Positions 8,652 through 16,908 of a DNA stretch of 64,000 bases are shown here, in pieces. The stretch covers positions 62,001-126,000 of the forward strand of contig NZ_JAGEPF010000016.1 in assembly GCF_017573465.1 (NCBI RefSeq), in the 5' to 3' direction. Every line of letters begins with the position of its first letter. The first letter of the stretch is position 1. The DNA comes from Actinomadura violacea. Its GTDB lineage: Bacteria > Actinomycetota > Actinomycetes > Streptosporangiales > Streptosporangiaceae. The notes beneath the pieces are model-generated. The model did no database searches. It saw nothing but the letters and a program-made list of their open reading frames with translations, and had not been told where the DNA came from. The translations under genes were made by a program, and so were the position numbers.

Positions 8652-9947
8652 ATGGGCATCCCCCACCCGTCGCGCCGCTCGTTCCTGACCGCAGTCTCCG
8701 CAGGGGCGGTCGCGCTCACCGCCGCGCCGCTGCTCGCCGCCTGCGGCGACGGCGGCTCCGGATCGGACGGCAAGGTCACGATCGAATGGATGGACATCGC
8801 CACCACCGAGCCGTCCAAGACGATCTACCCGAAGATCGCCAAGGCGTACGAGGCCGCGCACCCGAACGTGAAGATCAAGCTCACCAACCTGGAGAACGAG
8901 GCGTTCAAGTCGAAGATGACGGCCCTCACCGCCTCCGGGAAGCTGCCCGACATCTTCGTGACCTGGGGCGGCGGCGTCCTCAAGCAGCAGATCGACGCCG
9001 GGCTCGTCAAGGACCTCACCTCGCCCGCGTCCGGCCTGCTGAACACCATCACCCCGGTGTCGCAGAAGCCGTACCAGTTCGACGGGAAGACCTACGCCGT
9101 CCCGTACGACATGGGCATGGTCGGGTTCTGGTACAACAAGCGGCACTTCGCGAAGGCCGGCATCAAGGCCCCGCCGAAGACCTGGGCGGAGTTCCTGGAC
9201 GACGTCCGCAAGCTCAAGGCCGCCGGGATCACCCCCATCGCGCTCGGCGGCAAGGACAAGTGGCCCGGCATGTACTACTGGGCCTACCTCGCGATGCGCG
9301 TCGGCGGGATGCCCGCGATGGAGCAGGCCGCCAAGACCAACGACTTCACCGCGCCCGCGTTCGCCGGCGCCGGGCAGCACCTCAAGGAACTCGTCGACCT
9401 GCAGCCGTTCCAGCCCGGCTTCCAGAACGCCGGATTCGACGCCCCCGGCGGGGAGGCCGCGAGCGTCGGCGCCGGCAAGGCCGCCATGGAGCTGATGGGG
9501 CAGTGGGCGCCGGCGGTGGAGAAGGACGCCTCCGGCAAGGGCATCGGCGACGACGAGGGCTGGTTCCCCTTCCCGGCCGTCGACGGCGGGCAGGGCGCCC
9601 TCACCGACGTGTTCGGCGGCGGCAACGGCCACGCGCTCGGCAAGGACGCCCCCAAGGAGGCCGTCGACTTCCTCGCCTTCATGCTCAACGCCGAGAACGA
9701 GCACGAGCTCGTCTCCTCCGGCGCCTTCATGCCGGTCGTGAAGGGCGCCGAGAACGCACTCGACGCCAACCGCAAGCAGGTCGCCGATGCGCTCGGCACC
9801 TCCACCGGATTCCAGCTGTACCTGGACCAGGCGTTCCCGCCCGCCGTCGGGCAGCAGGTCAACGACAGCGTCGCCGCGCTCATCGGTGGCAAGGCGACAC
9901 CGGAGCAGGTCGCGCAGCAGGTCACCAAGGCGGCCAAGAGCCAATGA
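8652..9947 (+). CDS. Sugar ABC transporter substrate-binding lipoprotein
   Basis: Extracellular solute-binding protein (431 aa, family 1) that presumably captures xylobiose or xylo-oligosaccharides. The N-terminus SRRSFLTAVSAGA is a twin-arginine signal, followed by the lipobox LLAAC, so it is exported folded and lipid-anchored. The mature part has the family-1 pattern (TIEWMDIATTEPS, YAVPYDMGMVGFWYNK). The ATG at 8652 has AGGAG seven bases upstream; an in-frame ATG at 8592 lies inside the operator and is disfavoured. It is the first gene of a three-gene importer operon overlapping by ATGA. No ATPase is encoded here, so a shared MsiK-type ATPase elsewhere is expected. Confidence 0.93.
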   Translation: MGIPHPSRRSFLTAVSAGAVALTAAPLLAACGDGGSGSDGKVTIEWMDIATTEPSKTIYPKIAKAYEAAHPNVKIKLTNLENEAFKSKMTALTASGKLPDIFVTWGGGVLKQQIDAGLVKDLTSPASGLLNTITPVSQKPYQFDGKTYAVPYDMGMVGFWYNKRHFAKAGIKAPPKTWAEFLDDVRKLKAAGITPIALGGKDKWPGMYYWAYLAMRVGGMPAMEQAAKTNDFTAPAFAGAGQHLKELVDLQPFQPGFQNAGFDAPGGEAASVGAGKAAMELMGQWAPAVEKDASGKGIGDDEGWFPFPAVDGGQGALTDVFGGGNGHALGKDAPKEAVDFLAFMLNAENEHELVSSGAFMPVVKGAENALDANRKQVADALGTSTGFQLYLDQAFPPAVGQQVNDSVAALIGGKATPEQVAQQVTKAAKSQ

Positions 9948-10945
9948 CCGAACCCCTCACGCTGCCCGCCGCGGCCGGCGACCGGCGGCGCACCGCCCGG
10001 ACCCCGCGCGAGCGGGGCTCCCGGGCGCCGCTCGGCCGGCGGCTGCGCGGCTGGGCGGCCACCACCTGGTTCCTGCTGCCGGCCCTGCTGCTGTTCTTCC
10101 TGTTCGTGCTGATCCCGATCGCCGTCGCCCTCTACACGAGCCTCTTCAAGTGGGGCGGCTTCGGCCGCCCGGAGGACTTCGTCGGCCTCGGCAACTACCG
10201 CAAGCTCGCCGCCGACCCGGTCTTCCGCGGCGACCTGTGGCGCGGCCTGCTGATCGTCGTGCTGTCGCTGGTCGTCCAGCTGCCGATCGCGCTCGGCACC
10301 GCCGTCCTGCTGAACCAGCGGATGCGGGGCCGCGCGGTGTACCGCGCGGTCTTCTTCGCGCCCTACATCCTGTCCGAGGTGATCGCCGGCGTGCTGTTCG
10401 GCATCATCTTCCTGCCCGGCAGCGGGCTCGCCGACGAGCTCGTCGGCGGCCTGCCGCTGGTCGGCGGCCTCGCCGGCAAGTGGTTCTCCGACCCCGGCAC
10501 CGCGCTGCCCACCCTGTTCGCCGTCATGACTTGGAAGTACTTCGGCTTCCACATGATGATCTACCTCGCCGGGCTGCAGGGCGTCCCGGCCGAGATTCTG
10601 GAGGCGGCCGCCATCGACGGGGCCGGGCCGTGGCGCCGGTTCCGCTCGGTCACGCTGCCGCTGCTCGCGCCGACCCTGCGGATCAGCGTGTTCCTGTCCG
10701 TCATCGGCTCGATCCAGCTGTTCGACCTGGTGTGGGTCACCACGACGGGCGGGCCGACCAACTCCACGGAGACGATGGCCGTCACCATGTTCCAGTTCGG
10801 CTTCAAGCGGTACCAGATGGGCTACGCGAGCGCGATCAGCGTGGCGATGTTCCTCATCAGCATGGTCTTCTCCCTGCTGTACCAGCGCTACGCGCTGCGC
10901 CGCGACCTGGAGGGCGCGGTCACGTCGGCGGGTGGCGCGCGATGA
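9944..10945 (+). CDS. Sugar ABC transporter permease (MalF-type)
   Basis: Inner-membrane permease of 333 residues. A basic cytoplasmic N-terminus precedes six predicted membrane helices, the first at about residues 35-60 (FLLPALLLFFLFVLIPIAVA). The ATPase-docking EAA loop reads EAAAIDGAGPWRRFRSVTLP near residue 220. It overlaps the binding-protein gene by ATGA and the next permease by ATGA, so the three are translationally coupled. BxlF-like by position. Confidence 0.94.
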   Translation: MTEPLTLPAAAGDRRRTARTPRERGSRAPLGRRLRGWAATTWFLLPALLLFFLFVLIPIAVALYTSLFKWGGFGRPEDFVGLGNYRKLAADPVFRGDLWRGLLIVVLSLVVQLPIALGTAVLLNQRMRGRAVYRAVFFAPYILSEVIAGVLFGIIFLPGSGLADELVGGLPLVGGLAGKWFSDPGTALPTLFAVMTWKYFGFHMMIYLAGLQGVPAEILEAAAIDGAGPWRRFRSVTLPLLAPTLRISVFLSVIGSIQLFDLVWVTTTGGPTNSTETMAVTMFQFGFKRYQMGYASAISVAMFLISMVFSLLYQRYALRRDLEGAVTSAGGAR

Positions 10946-11769
10946 GGGCGGCCGCAGTCCGGGGCCTGTCCCGCCACGCGCTGGTGTGGGTGCTCGGCTC
11001 CTTCGTCGTCGTCCCGCTGCTGTACGCCGTCATCTCCGGGTTCAAGACCACGGGCGACCTCACCACGGACCCCGCCGGGCTCCCGCATCCATGGAAGGTG
11101 TCGAACTACACCGGCATCCTGTCGTCGGACACCTTCTGGCGGCAGATCGGCAACAGCGTGCTGATCGCGGTCGCGACCACGCTGATCACCGTGGCGGCCG
11201 CCGCCCTGGCGGCGTTCGCGTTCGCCCGCTACGCCTTCCGCGGCCGCGAGTTCTTCTTCACGCTGTTCGCGGCGGGCCTGATGTTCCCGCCCGCGGTGGC
11301 GGTGCTGCCGCTGTTCGTCCTGCTGCGCTCGTTCGGGCTGCTCGACAACCCCCTCGGCGTGATCCTGCCGCAGGCCGCGTTCGCGCTGCCGATGACGCTC
11401 ATCATCCTGCGGTCCTTCTTCCGGACGATCCCCGCCGAGCTGGAGGAGGCCGCCGTCATGGACGGCTGCACCCGGTTCGGGTTCTTCTGGCGGATCCTGC
11501 TGCCGATGGCGCGGCCCGCGCTCGGCACCGTGTCGGTCCTCGCCATCGTGACGAGCTGGAACAACTTCCTCCTGCCGCTGCTCGTGCTGGGCGGCCAGAA
11601 ATGGCAGACGATCCCGGTCGGCATCCAGCAGTTCCAGGGGCAGTACGCGACGAACTACGCGCTCGTCATCGCCTACATCGTGCTGGCGATGGTCCCCGCG
11701 ATCGCGTTCTACTCCGTCGCCGAGCGCCAGCTGATCGGCGGCCTCACCGCCGGCGCGACGAAGGGCTGA
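10942..11769 (+). CDS. Sugar ABC transporter permease (MalG-type)
   Basis: Second membrane subunit (275 aa) of the importer. It has six helices and the EAA motif EEAAVMDGCTRFGFFWRILL near residue 170, which contacts the ATPase. The ATG at 10942 overlaps the stop of the preceding permease. The long in-frame extension upstream of it lies wholly inside that gene and is not coding. BxlG-like by position; last gene of the operon. Confidence 0.94.
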   Translation: MRAAAVRGLSRHALVWVLGSFVVVPLLYAVISGFKTTGDLTTDPAGLPHPWKVSNYTGILSSDTFWRQIGNSVLIAVATTLITVAAAALAAFAFARYAFRGREFFFTLFAAGLMFPPAVAVLPLFVLLRSFGLLDNPLGVILPQAAFALPMTLIILRSFFRTIPAELEEAAVMDGCTRFGFFWRILLPMARPALGTVSVLAIVTSWNNFLLPLLVLGGQKWQTIPVGIQQFQGQYATNYALVIAYIVLAMVPAIAFYSVAERQLIGGLTAGATKG

Positions 11770-11784
11770 CCGGGCGCCCCCGGT
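11769..11784 (+). terminator. Short hairpin after the sugar permease operon
   Basis: ACCGGG-CGCC-CCCGGT, a 6-bp GC stem starting at the last base of the stop codon. There is no U-tract, so it is a weak candidate terminator. Confidence 0.35.
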
Positions 11785-11804
11785 GCAGGTCAGGGGCGTG
11801 TATG

Positions 11805-11818
11805 CGAACATATGTTCG
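11805..11818. promoter_or_regulatory. LexA (SOS) box overlapping the dinB start codon
   Basis: CGAAC-ATAT-GTTCG is a perfect palindrome matching the actinobacterial/Gram-positive SOS box CGAAC-N4-GTTCG. The ATG of dinB (11812-11814) lies inside it. LexA bound here would cover the transcription and translation start. This implies damage induction and probably a leaderless transcript. Confidence 0.85.
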
Positions 11819-13014
11819 TGCCCGCCGCCGCCACGATCCTGCACGCCGACCTGGACGCGTTCTACGCGTCGGTCGAGCAGCGCGACGACCCCGCGCTGCG
11901 CGGGCGGCCGGTGATCGTCGGCGGGGGCGTGGTGCTGGCGGCCAGCTACGAGGCCAAGGCGCACGGCGTCCGCACCGCGATGAGCGGCGGGCAGGCGCGG
12001 CGGCTGTGCCCCGGTGCCGTGGTCGTCCGGCCCCGGATGGAGGCCTACGCCGCGGCGAGCAAGGCGGTGTTCGCGCTGTTCCGCGCGACGACGCCGCTGG
12101 TGGAGGGCCTGTCGATCGACGAGGCGTTCCTCGACGTGGACGGCCTGCGCCGCATCGCGGGGACGCCCGCCGGGATCGCGGCCGGGCTGCGGCGGCGGGT
12201 GGCCGAGGAGGTCGGGCTGCCGATCACCGTCGGCGTGGCGCGCACGAAGTTCCTGGCGAAGGTGGCCAGCGGCGTCGCCAAGCCCGACGGGCTGCTCGTC
12301 GTGCCGCCGGAGGGGGAGCTGGAGTTCCTGCGCCCGCTGCCGGTGCGGCGGCTGTGGGGCGTGGGCCCGGCGACCGCCGCCAAGCTCGCCGCCTACGGCG
12401 TCGCGACGGTCGGCGAGGTCGCCGACATGCCGGAGGCGACGCTGGTGTCGATGCTCGGGCCCGGCGCGGGACGGCACCTGCACGCGCTCGCCCGCAACCG
12501 GGACCCGCGGCCCGTCCGCACCGGGGTCCGGCGCCGCTCCATGGGCGCCCAGCGCGCGCTCGGGCGCAGGCAGAGGCGGCCCGACGAGCTGGACGCGATC
12601 CTCGTCGGCCTCCTCGACCGGCTCGCGGGACGCCTGCGCGGCGCCCACCGCGTGTGCCGGACGGTCACGCTGCGGCTGCGGTTCGGCGACTACGCGCGCG
12701 CGTCCCGCTCGCACACGCTGCCGCAGGCCACGGCCGAGACGTCCGTCCTGCTGGACGCGGCGCGCCGGCTGCTCGGCGGCGCCGCGCCGCTGGTCGCCGA
12801 GCGCGGGCTGACGCTGATCGGGGTGTCGCTCGGCTCGCTGCACGACGACCGGATCATGCAGCTCGCGCTGCCGTTCGAGGCGGGCGCGGCCGCGGACGCC
12901 GCCGTCGACGGCGTCCGCGGCCGGTTCGGGTCGGCCGCGATCACCCGAGCGGTGCTGCTCGGCCGAGACCCGGGGATCGCGGTGCCGACGCTGCCCGACG
13001 AGCCGTCCGGCTAG
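11812..13014 (+). CDS. dinB: DNA polymerase IV (Y-family translesion polymerase)
   Basis: Error-prone lesion-bypass polymerase of 400 residues. The palm opens with ILHADLDAFYASVEQ (first catalytic Asp and steric-gate Tyr). The second catalytic pair is in SIDEAFLDV near residue 104. A helix-hairpin-helix thumb (LWGVGPATAAKLAAYGV) and a little-finger domain follow. There is no obvious C-terminal beta-clamp peptide. Translation could start at ATG 11812 or at the in-frame GTG 11818; neither has a good Shine-Dalgarno. Expected to be part of the SOS response. Confidence 0.94.
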   Translation: MFVPAAATILHADLDAFYASVEQRDDPALRGRPVIVGGGVVLAASYEAKAHGVRTAMSGGQARRLCPGAVVVRPRMEAYAAASKAVFALFRATTPLVEGLSIDEAFLDVDGLRRIAGTPAGIAAGLRRRVAEEVGLPITVGVARTKFLAKVASGVAKPDGLLVVPPEGELEFLRPLPVRRLWGVGPATAAKLAAYGVATVGEVADMPEATLVSMLGPGAGRHLHALARNRDPRPVRTGVRRRSMGAQRALGRRQRRPDELDAILVGLLDRLAGRLRGAHRVCRTVTLRLRFGDYARASRSHTLPQATAETSVLLDAARRLLGGAAPLVAERGLTLIGVSLGSLHDDRIMQLALPFEAGAAADAAVDGVRGRFGSAAITRAVLLGRDPGIAVPTLPDEPSG

Positions 13015-13237
13015 CGGAAGCCGGCGGCGTGGTCGCGGGCCCAGGCGGCGAACGTGCGGGCCGGGCGCCCGGTGATCCGTTCGACGTTCCCGGTGACGGG
13101 CGGCGGCACGTCGATGGCCGCGACCGCGGTGCAGATCAGCGCCTCGGCGACCTCCGGCGGCCCCCAGCGGGCGAGGTCGCTGCGGTGCTCGTCCAGGTCC
13201 TGCCGCTCGACGGTGACGGCACGGCCGACCTCATCGA
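13011..13237 (-). pseudogene. C-terminal remnant of an NmrA/NAD(P)H-binding oxidoreductase gene
   Basis: Reading the minus strand from about 13237 to the stop at 13011 gives roughly 75 codons containing VERITGRPARTFAAWARDHA. This is the characteristic tail of NmrA-like NAD(P)-binding reductases. There is no Rossmann N-terminus; upstream the frame runs into the TnpB element. The gene was truncated by that insertion or by an associated deletion. The exact break point is uncertain by about 15 bases. Confidence 0.7.
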
Positions 13238-13267
13238 AGTTGCACAGGGTAATGATATGGTCACGAT

Positions 13268-14427
13268 GTGAAGATCGTGGTGCAGGTCAAGCTCATCCCG
13301 GACGCCACGCAGGCGGCGGCGCTCGAGCGGACCCTGCATACGGTCAACCAGTGCGCGAACCGGGTCTCGGCCGCTTCGTTCGAGACCTACGGGCTCAAGG
13401 GCTCGGTCAAGGACCTGCGGTCGCTGGCCTACGGCGATCTCAAGGCCCGCGGTCTGGGTGCGCAGGCCGCGCAGCACGTCATCAAACGGGTCGTGGACGC
13501 CTACACCACGCTGCGGGCCAACCTGCGGGCCGGGAACCTCGGTGGCGAGGGCTCCAAGCGGCGCCGCAAAGCCGTCTCCAAGCCCATAGCCTTCCGCGCC
13601 GGTGCCGCGCACACCTACGACGACCGGTGCGCCTCGTGGAACTACGACGCCCAGACCGTGTCCATCTGGACCATGGATGGACGTCTGAAAACCGTCCGCT
13701 TCGCCTGCTCGGCGGCCGCGCTCAAGCAACTCGTCCAATACCGCCAGGGCGAATCGGACCTGGTCCGCCGGGACGGGAAGTGGTTCCTGGTCGCCACCTG
13801 CGAGGTCCCCGAAGCCCAGCGGTACGAGCCGAGGGACTGGATCGGGGTGGACCGGGGCATCGCCAATCTGGCCACCACCAGCGACGGCGACAACCATTCG
13901 GGGCGGCGCCTGGACCGCTACCGCCGCTGGCAGGCCCGTAAGAAGGCCGAGATCCAGGCCAGAAGACACGCTCGGCCGCGCAACTGCTGAAGAAGCGTGC
14001 ACGCCGCGAGTCGCGGCACGCGACACACATCAACCATGTGATCTCCAAGACCGTCGTTGCTGTCGCCCAACGCACCGAACGCGGTATCGCCCTGGAACAA
14101 CTCCAGGGGATCCGCGAGCGGGTCACGGTTCGACGCGACCAGCGAGCACGGCAGTCGTCCTGGCCGTTCCACCAGCTCGGGGCGTTCATCGCCTACAAGG
14201 CCCGCCGCGCCGGCGTGCCGTTCCTCGAGGTGGACCCGGCCTACACCTCGCAGCGCTGCCCGCGCTGCGGCCACACCGAGCGCGGCAACCGCCCCACTCG
14301 GGACCATTTCTGCTGTCGCCGGTGCGGTCTCGCTGGGCCCGCCGACGTCGTCGCCGGGGTCAACGTGCGCGACCGCGCACGCTCGGCGTGGGTATTCGTC
14401 AACATGCCCAAACCGGCCCCCGCCTGA
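13268..14427 (+). pseudogene. tnpB: TnpB RNA-guided nuclease, frameshifted
   Basis: TnpB is the RNA-guided nuclease ancestor of Cas12. The first frame (13268-13990) gives the N-terminal half and the first RuvC Asp (D195 in GVDRGIANLA), then stops after QARRHARPRNC. The second half continues in another frame: the conserved KTRSAAQLLKKRARR, the RuvC Glu in ALEQLQGIRERV, the zinc ribbon CPRCG...CCRRCG and the last RuvC Asp in GPADVVAGVNVRDR. One base appears lost near 13961-13966, where CAGGCCAGAAGACACG would need an extra base to join the frames. All catalytic residues survive, so the damage looks recent. Confidence 0.85.
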
Positions 14428-14546
14428 ACGGCCAGGACCGGCGATGTGACCCGTGACCGTCCCGCCGTAAAGGGCAGTCGGGAGCATAAGCGGAGCCCTT
14501 CCTGACCGAGCCAACAAGCTCGGTCCTTCACGGCCGAGTAGTTGAC
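14428..14546 (+). ncRNA. Candidate omega RNA / right end of the TnpB element
   Basis: In IS200/IS605 elements the guide RNA is made from the 3' end of tnpB and the right end, and its guide is the flanking DNA. This stretch fits: it lies directly after tnpB, is structured (a 7-bp GACCGAG/CTCGGTC hairpin at 14504-14525), and ends at a conserved-looking GAGTAGTTGAC. The guide would start at 14547 and read the 3' part of the adjacent SDR gene. RNA ends are inferred. Confidence 0.5.
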
Positions 14547-15346
14547 AAGCTCCGCGGCACCTGAATCCGGCGCGCCGCGGCCCGCGCCGCCAGCCGTCCG
14601 ATCGCCGGGACCTCCAGCGGCAGCAGCGAGGGGAGCGGGTGGACGCGGCGCCGCTCGCCGCGCTCGACCGCCCGCACGATCGCCCGCGCGGCGGACTCGG
14701 GGGACACCGGCGGGAGCGTGCGCACCGGCCGCCCGCGCCAGGGCAGCAGGCCGACGTCGCGGGCGCCGGTGTCGGTCGCGCCGGGGACGTACTCCAGGAC
14801 GGTGACGCCGGTGCCGCGCAGCTCGTTGCGCAGCGTGCGGGTGGCGTGCGCGAGCGCGGCCTTCGCCGCGCCGTAGTGGCCGAGCATCGGGACCGGCAGC
14901 GCCTGCAGCGTGGACGTGACGTTGACGATCACGCCGCCGCCGCGCATCCCGGGCAGCAGCTCGCGGGCCAGCGCGAGCGGCGACCAGAAGTTCGTCTCGA
15001 ACAGCACCCGCGCGGCGGCGCCGTCGCCGAGCTCGCCCTGGGCCGCGACGAGCCCCACGCCGGCGTTGCTGACCAGCACCCGCACGCCGCCCAGCGCGTC
15101 CACCGCCGCGCCGGCCAGCTCGGCGGCGGCGCCCGGACGCGACAGGTCGGCCTCGATCACGTGCGGGCGCGGGCCGCCGCGGTCCGCGATCCGGTCGGCC
15201 ACCTCGTCCAGCGCGTCCCGCCGGCGCGCCGCGATCGCCAGCCGCGCGCCGCGTCCGGCCAGCGCGAACGCCAGGGCGCGGCCGATCCCGCTGGACGCGC
15301 CGGTGAGCAGGACCGGCGTGTCCGCCGGCTCCATTCGGGCCATCAT
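14528..15346 (-). CDS. Short-chain dehydrogenase/reductase with element-derived C-terminus
   Basis: Classical SDR of 272 residues with the Rossmann glycine motif TGASSGIG, the NAG motif (VSNAGVG), a catalytic Ser in VNVTSTLQ and YGAAK as the Tyr-x-x-x-Lys pair. Two ATGs are possible (15346 and 15343); GGAGG is better spaced for the second. The last eight residues, RSLSTTRP, and the stop codon are read from the right end of the TnpB element, so the natural C-terminus has been replaced. Substrate unknown. It is divergent from the TetR gene at 15429, its likely regulator. Confidence 0.85.
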   Translation of the reverse strand: MMARMEPADTPVLLTGASSGIGRALAFALAGRGARLAIAARRRDALDEVADRIADRGGPRPHVIEADLSRPGAAAELAGAAVDALGGVRVLVSNAGVGLVAAQGELGDGAAARVLFETNFWSPLALARELLPGMRGGGVIVNVTSTLQALPVPMLGHYGAAKAALAHATRTLRNELRGTGVTVLEYVPGATDTGARDVGLLPWRGRPVRTLPPVSPESAARAIVRAVERGERRRVHPLPSLLPLEVPAIGRLAARAAARRIQVPRSLSTTRP

Positions 15347-15360
15347 CGCCTCCGTTATTG

Positions 15361-15377
15361 ACTGATTATCAATCAGT
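15361..15377. promoter_or_regulatory. TetR-type operator between SDR and tetR
   Basis: ACTGATT-ATC-AATCAGT, a perfect 7-bp inverted repeat in the 82-nt gap between the divergent SDR and TetR genes, in a locally AT-rich stretch. It is well placed for the TetR protein to control both. Confidence 0.65.
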
Positions 15378-15428
15378 TCGTGAGGCTAGACTCGTCCGCG
15401 ACCGCACGTCAATGCGAGGGAGCCGCCG

Positions 15429-16046
15429 ATGGCCCGGCCTGACCGCCGGCAGATGCTGATCGACGCCGCCGCGGAGCTGTTCACCGACCGCCCCTACGAC
15501 GAGGTCACCACCACCGAGATAGCGAAACGGGCGGGCGTCGCCTACGGGCTGATCGCGCACCACTTCGGCAACAAGCGCGGCCTGTACCTCGCGACGATCC
15601 GCGCCGCCGCCGACCGGCTGCGGGTCGTCCACGAGGCCGGGCCCGAGGGCGCGACGCCGGGGGAGCAGTTGCGCGACGCGCTCGACCGGCACATCGCCTT
15701 CATGGAGGCCAACGCCGCCGGGTTCCTGGCGGTGATGCGCGGGGGCAACGGGTCCGATCCGGAGGTCCGCGCGATCGTCGAGGACCTGCGCTGGCAGGGC
15801 GCGCGGCGGCTGCTGGACGCGCTCGGCGTCCCCGATCCGGCCCGTCCCGCGCTGCGCACCACGATGCGCGGCTGGGTCGGCTACCTGGACGAGGTCATCA
15901 TCGACCACCTGCGGCACCGCGACGTCCCGCGCGACCGGCTGGCGGCCCTCGCGGCGGCGACCCTGGCGGGCGCGCTGCGCGCCGCGTATGCGGCCGATCC
16001 GGACATCGGCCTGGACTCTGAGGTCCTCGACCTGCTCGACGCCTGA
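15429..16046 (+). CDS. TetR/AcrR-family regulator
   Basis: 205-residue repressor with an N-terminal helix-turn-helix (TEIAKRAGVAYGLIAHHFGNKRGLY) and an all-helical ligand domain. A GAGGGAG site precedes the ATG. It is divergent from the SDR gene with a palindromic operator between them, so it probably regulates the SDR and itself. The ligand is not predictable. Confidence 0.92.
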   Translation: MARPDRRQMLIDAAAELFTDRPYDEVTTTEIAKRAGVAYGLIAHHFGNKRGLYLATIRAAADRLRVVHEAGPEGATPGEQLRDALDRHIAFMEANAAGFLAVMRGGNGSDPEVRAIVEDLRWQGARRLLDALGVPDPARPALRTTMRGWVGYLDEVIIDHLRHRDVPRDRLAALAAATLAGALRAAYAADPDIGLDSEVLDLLDA

Positions 16047-16055
16047 GGCCGGCCA

Positions 16056-16101
16056 TTGACGCAACCGATCGGTTGCTATAGTGTGGCAACCGTTGGGTTG
16101 C
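16056..16101 (+). promoter_or_regulatory. Promoter with twin ArsR-type operators
   Basis: GCAACCGATCGGTTGC (16061-16076, perfect palindrome) and GCAACCGTTGGGTTGC (16086-16101, near palindrome) are spaced 25 nt apart, each followed by TATA. TTGACG (16056-16061) and TATAGT (16077-16082) form a promoter with a 15-nt spacer filled by the first palindrome. Binding would block transcription of the SRPBCC-ArsR-DUF899 operon. Confidence 0.75.
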
Positions 16102-16115
16102 TATAGGAGGCCGCC

Positions 16116-16547
16116 ATGGGATTCCCCGATCGGATCGAACGCACCGTCCAGCTCGGCGCACCGCCCGCGAAGGTGTGGGCGGCGCTCACCACGGCCGAGG
16201 GGCTGGCCGCCTGGTTCGGCGAAGAGGCGGCGATCGACCCCCGCCCGGGCGGCGCGGCCTGGATGGGCTGGAGCGACGGGTCGGCCGTCGCCATGCGCGT
16301 CGAACGGGTCGAGGAGCCGCGGGTGTTCGGCTTCACCTGGCAGGTCAAGGGATTGCCCGAGGACGACCCGCGCCGCACCTACGTCGAGTTCACGCTCGAA
16401 CCGGCGGGCGCGGGCACGGCGCTGCACGTGGTGGAGACAGGCTTCGCCCAGCTCCCCGAGGACGTCTACCAGGAGGAGTACGACGCCCACGTCGGCGGCT
16501 GGGCATCGGAACTGGGCGAGCTCGCCGAGCACCTCGATGCGGCCTGA
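16116..16547 (+). CDS. SRPBCC / AHSA1-like domain protein
   Basis: 143-residue START/Bet v1-like fold protein (ERTVQLGAPPAKVWAALTT at the N-terminus, AWFGEEA and MGWSDG following). This type is repeatedly found beside ArsR regulators in actinobacteria, probably as a small-ligand-binding partner; no reaction is established. AGGAGG lies five bases before the ATG. The gene overlaps the downstream arsR-like gene by 11 nt, so the two are co-translated. Confidence 0.85.
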   Translation: MGFPDRIERTVQLGAPPAKVWAALTTAEGLAAWFGEEAAIDPRPGGAAWMGWSDGSAVAMRVERVEEPRVFGFTWQVKGLPEDDPRRTYVEFTLEPAGAGTALHVVETGFAQLPEDVYQEEYDAHVGGWASELGELAEHLDAA

Positions 16548-16908
16548 CCTCGAGGCGACCGCCGAGCGGGTCTTCGCCGCGCTCGCCGACCCGTCCCGGC
16601 GGTCCGTCCTGGCGGCGCTGGCCGCGGACGGCCCGGCGACCGCCACCGACCTGGCCGTCCGGCTGCCGATCACACGGCAGGCGATCGCCAAGCACCTCGC
16701 CCTGCTCACCGAAGCGGGCCTGGTGACGGCCGAACCGGGGGAGCGGCGCCGGATCCGCTACCGGGTGCGCACCGCGCCGATGCGGGTGGCGCAGCAGTTC
16801 CTCGCGGTACTGGCGAGCGACTGGGACGACCGCCTCGACGCGCTCAGGGACCACCTCGAGCGGTCACCTCGCAAGAACAACGGCACACGGCATACGGAGG
16901 AATCATGA
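16537..16908 (+). CDS. ArsR-family winged-helix repressor
   Basis: 123 residues. The winged helix spans about residues 10-85 (LADPSRRSVLAALAADG, LPITRQAIAKHLALLTEAGLV). It lacks the CxC metal site of classical ArsR/SmtB sensors, fitting the SRPBCC-linked subgroup. It is the likely binder of the twin GCAACC palindromes upstream of its own operon (autoregulation). It overlaps both neighbours (11 nt before, ATGA after). Confidence 0.9.
   Translation: MRPDLEATAERVFAALADPSRRSVLAALAADGPATATDLAVRLPITRQAIAKHLALLTEAGLVTAEPGERRRIRYRVRTAPMRVAQQFLAVLASDWDDRLDALRDHLERSPRKNNGTRHTEES

Larger units (their letters stand above)
13238..14546 (+). mobile_element. IS200/IS605-group element carrying only TnpB (IS1341-type)
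   Basis: A single-gene element with TnpB and no TnpA transposase, GC content visibly lower than the flanks, and no terminal inverted repeats or target duplication, as expected for this group. The right end holds a GACCGAG/CTCGGTC hairpin (14504-14525) and ends around GAGTAGTTGAC (14536-14546). The left end is placed where homology to the NmrA-like gene stops, near 13238; both borders are estimates. Confidence 0.7.
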
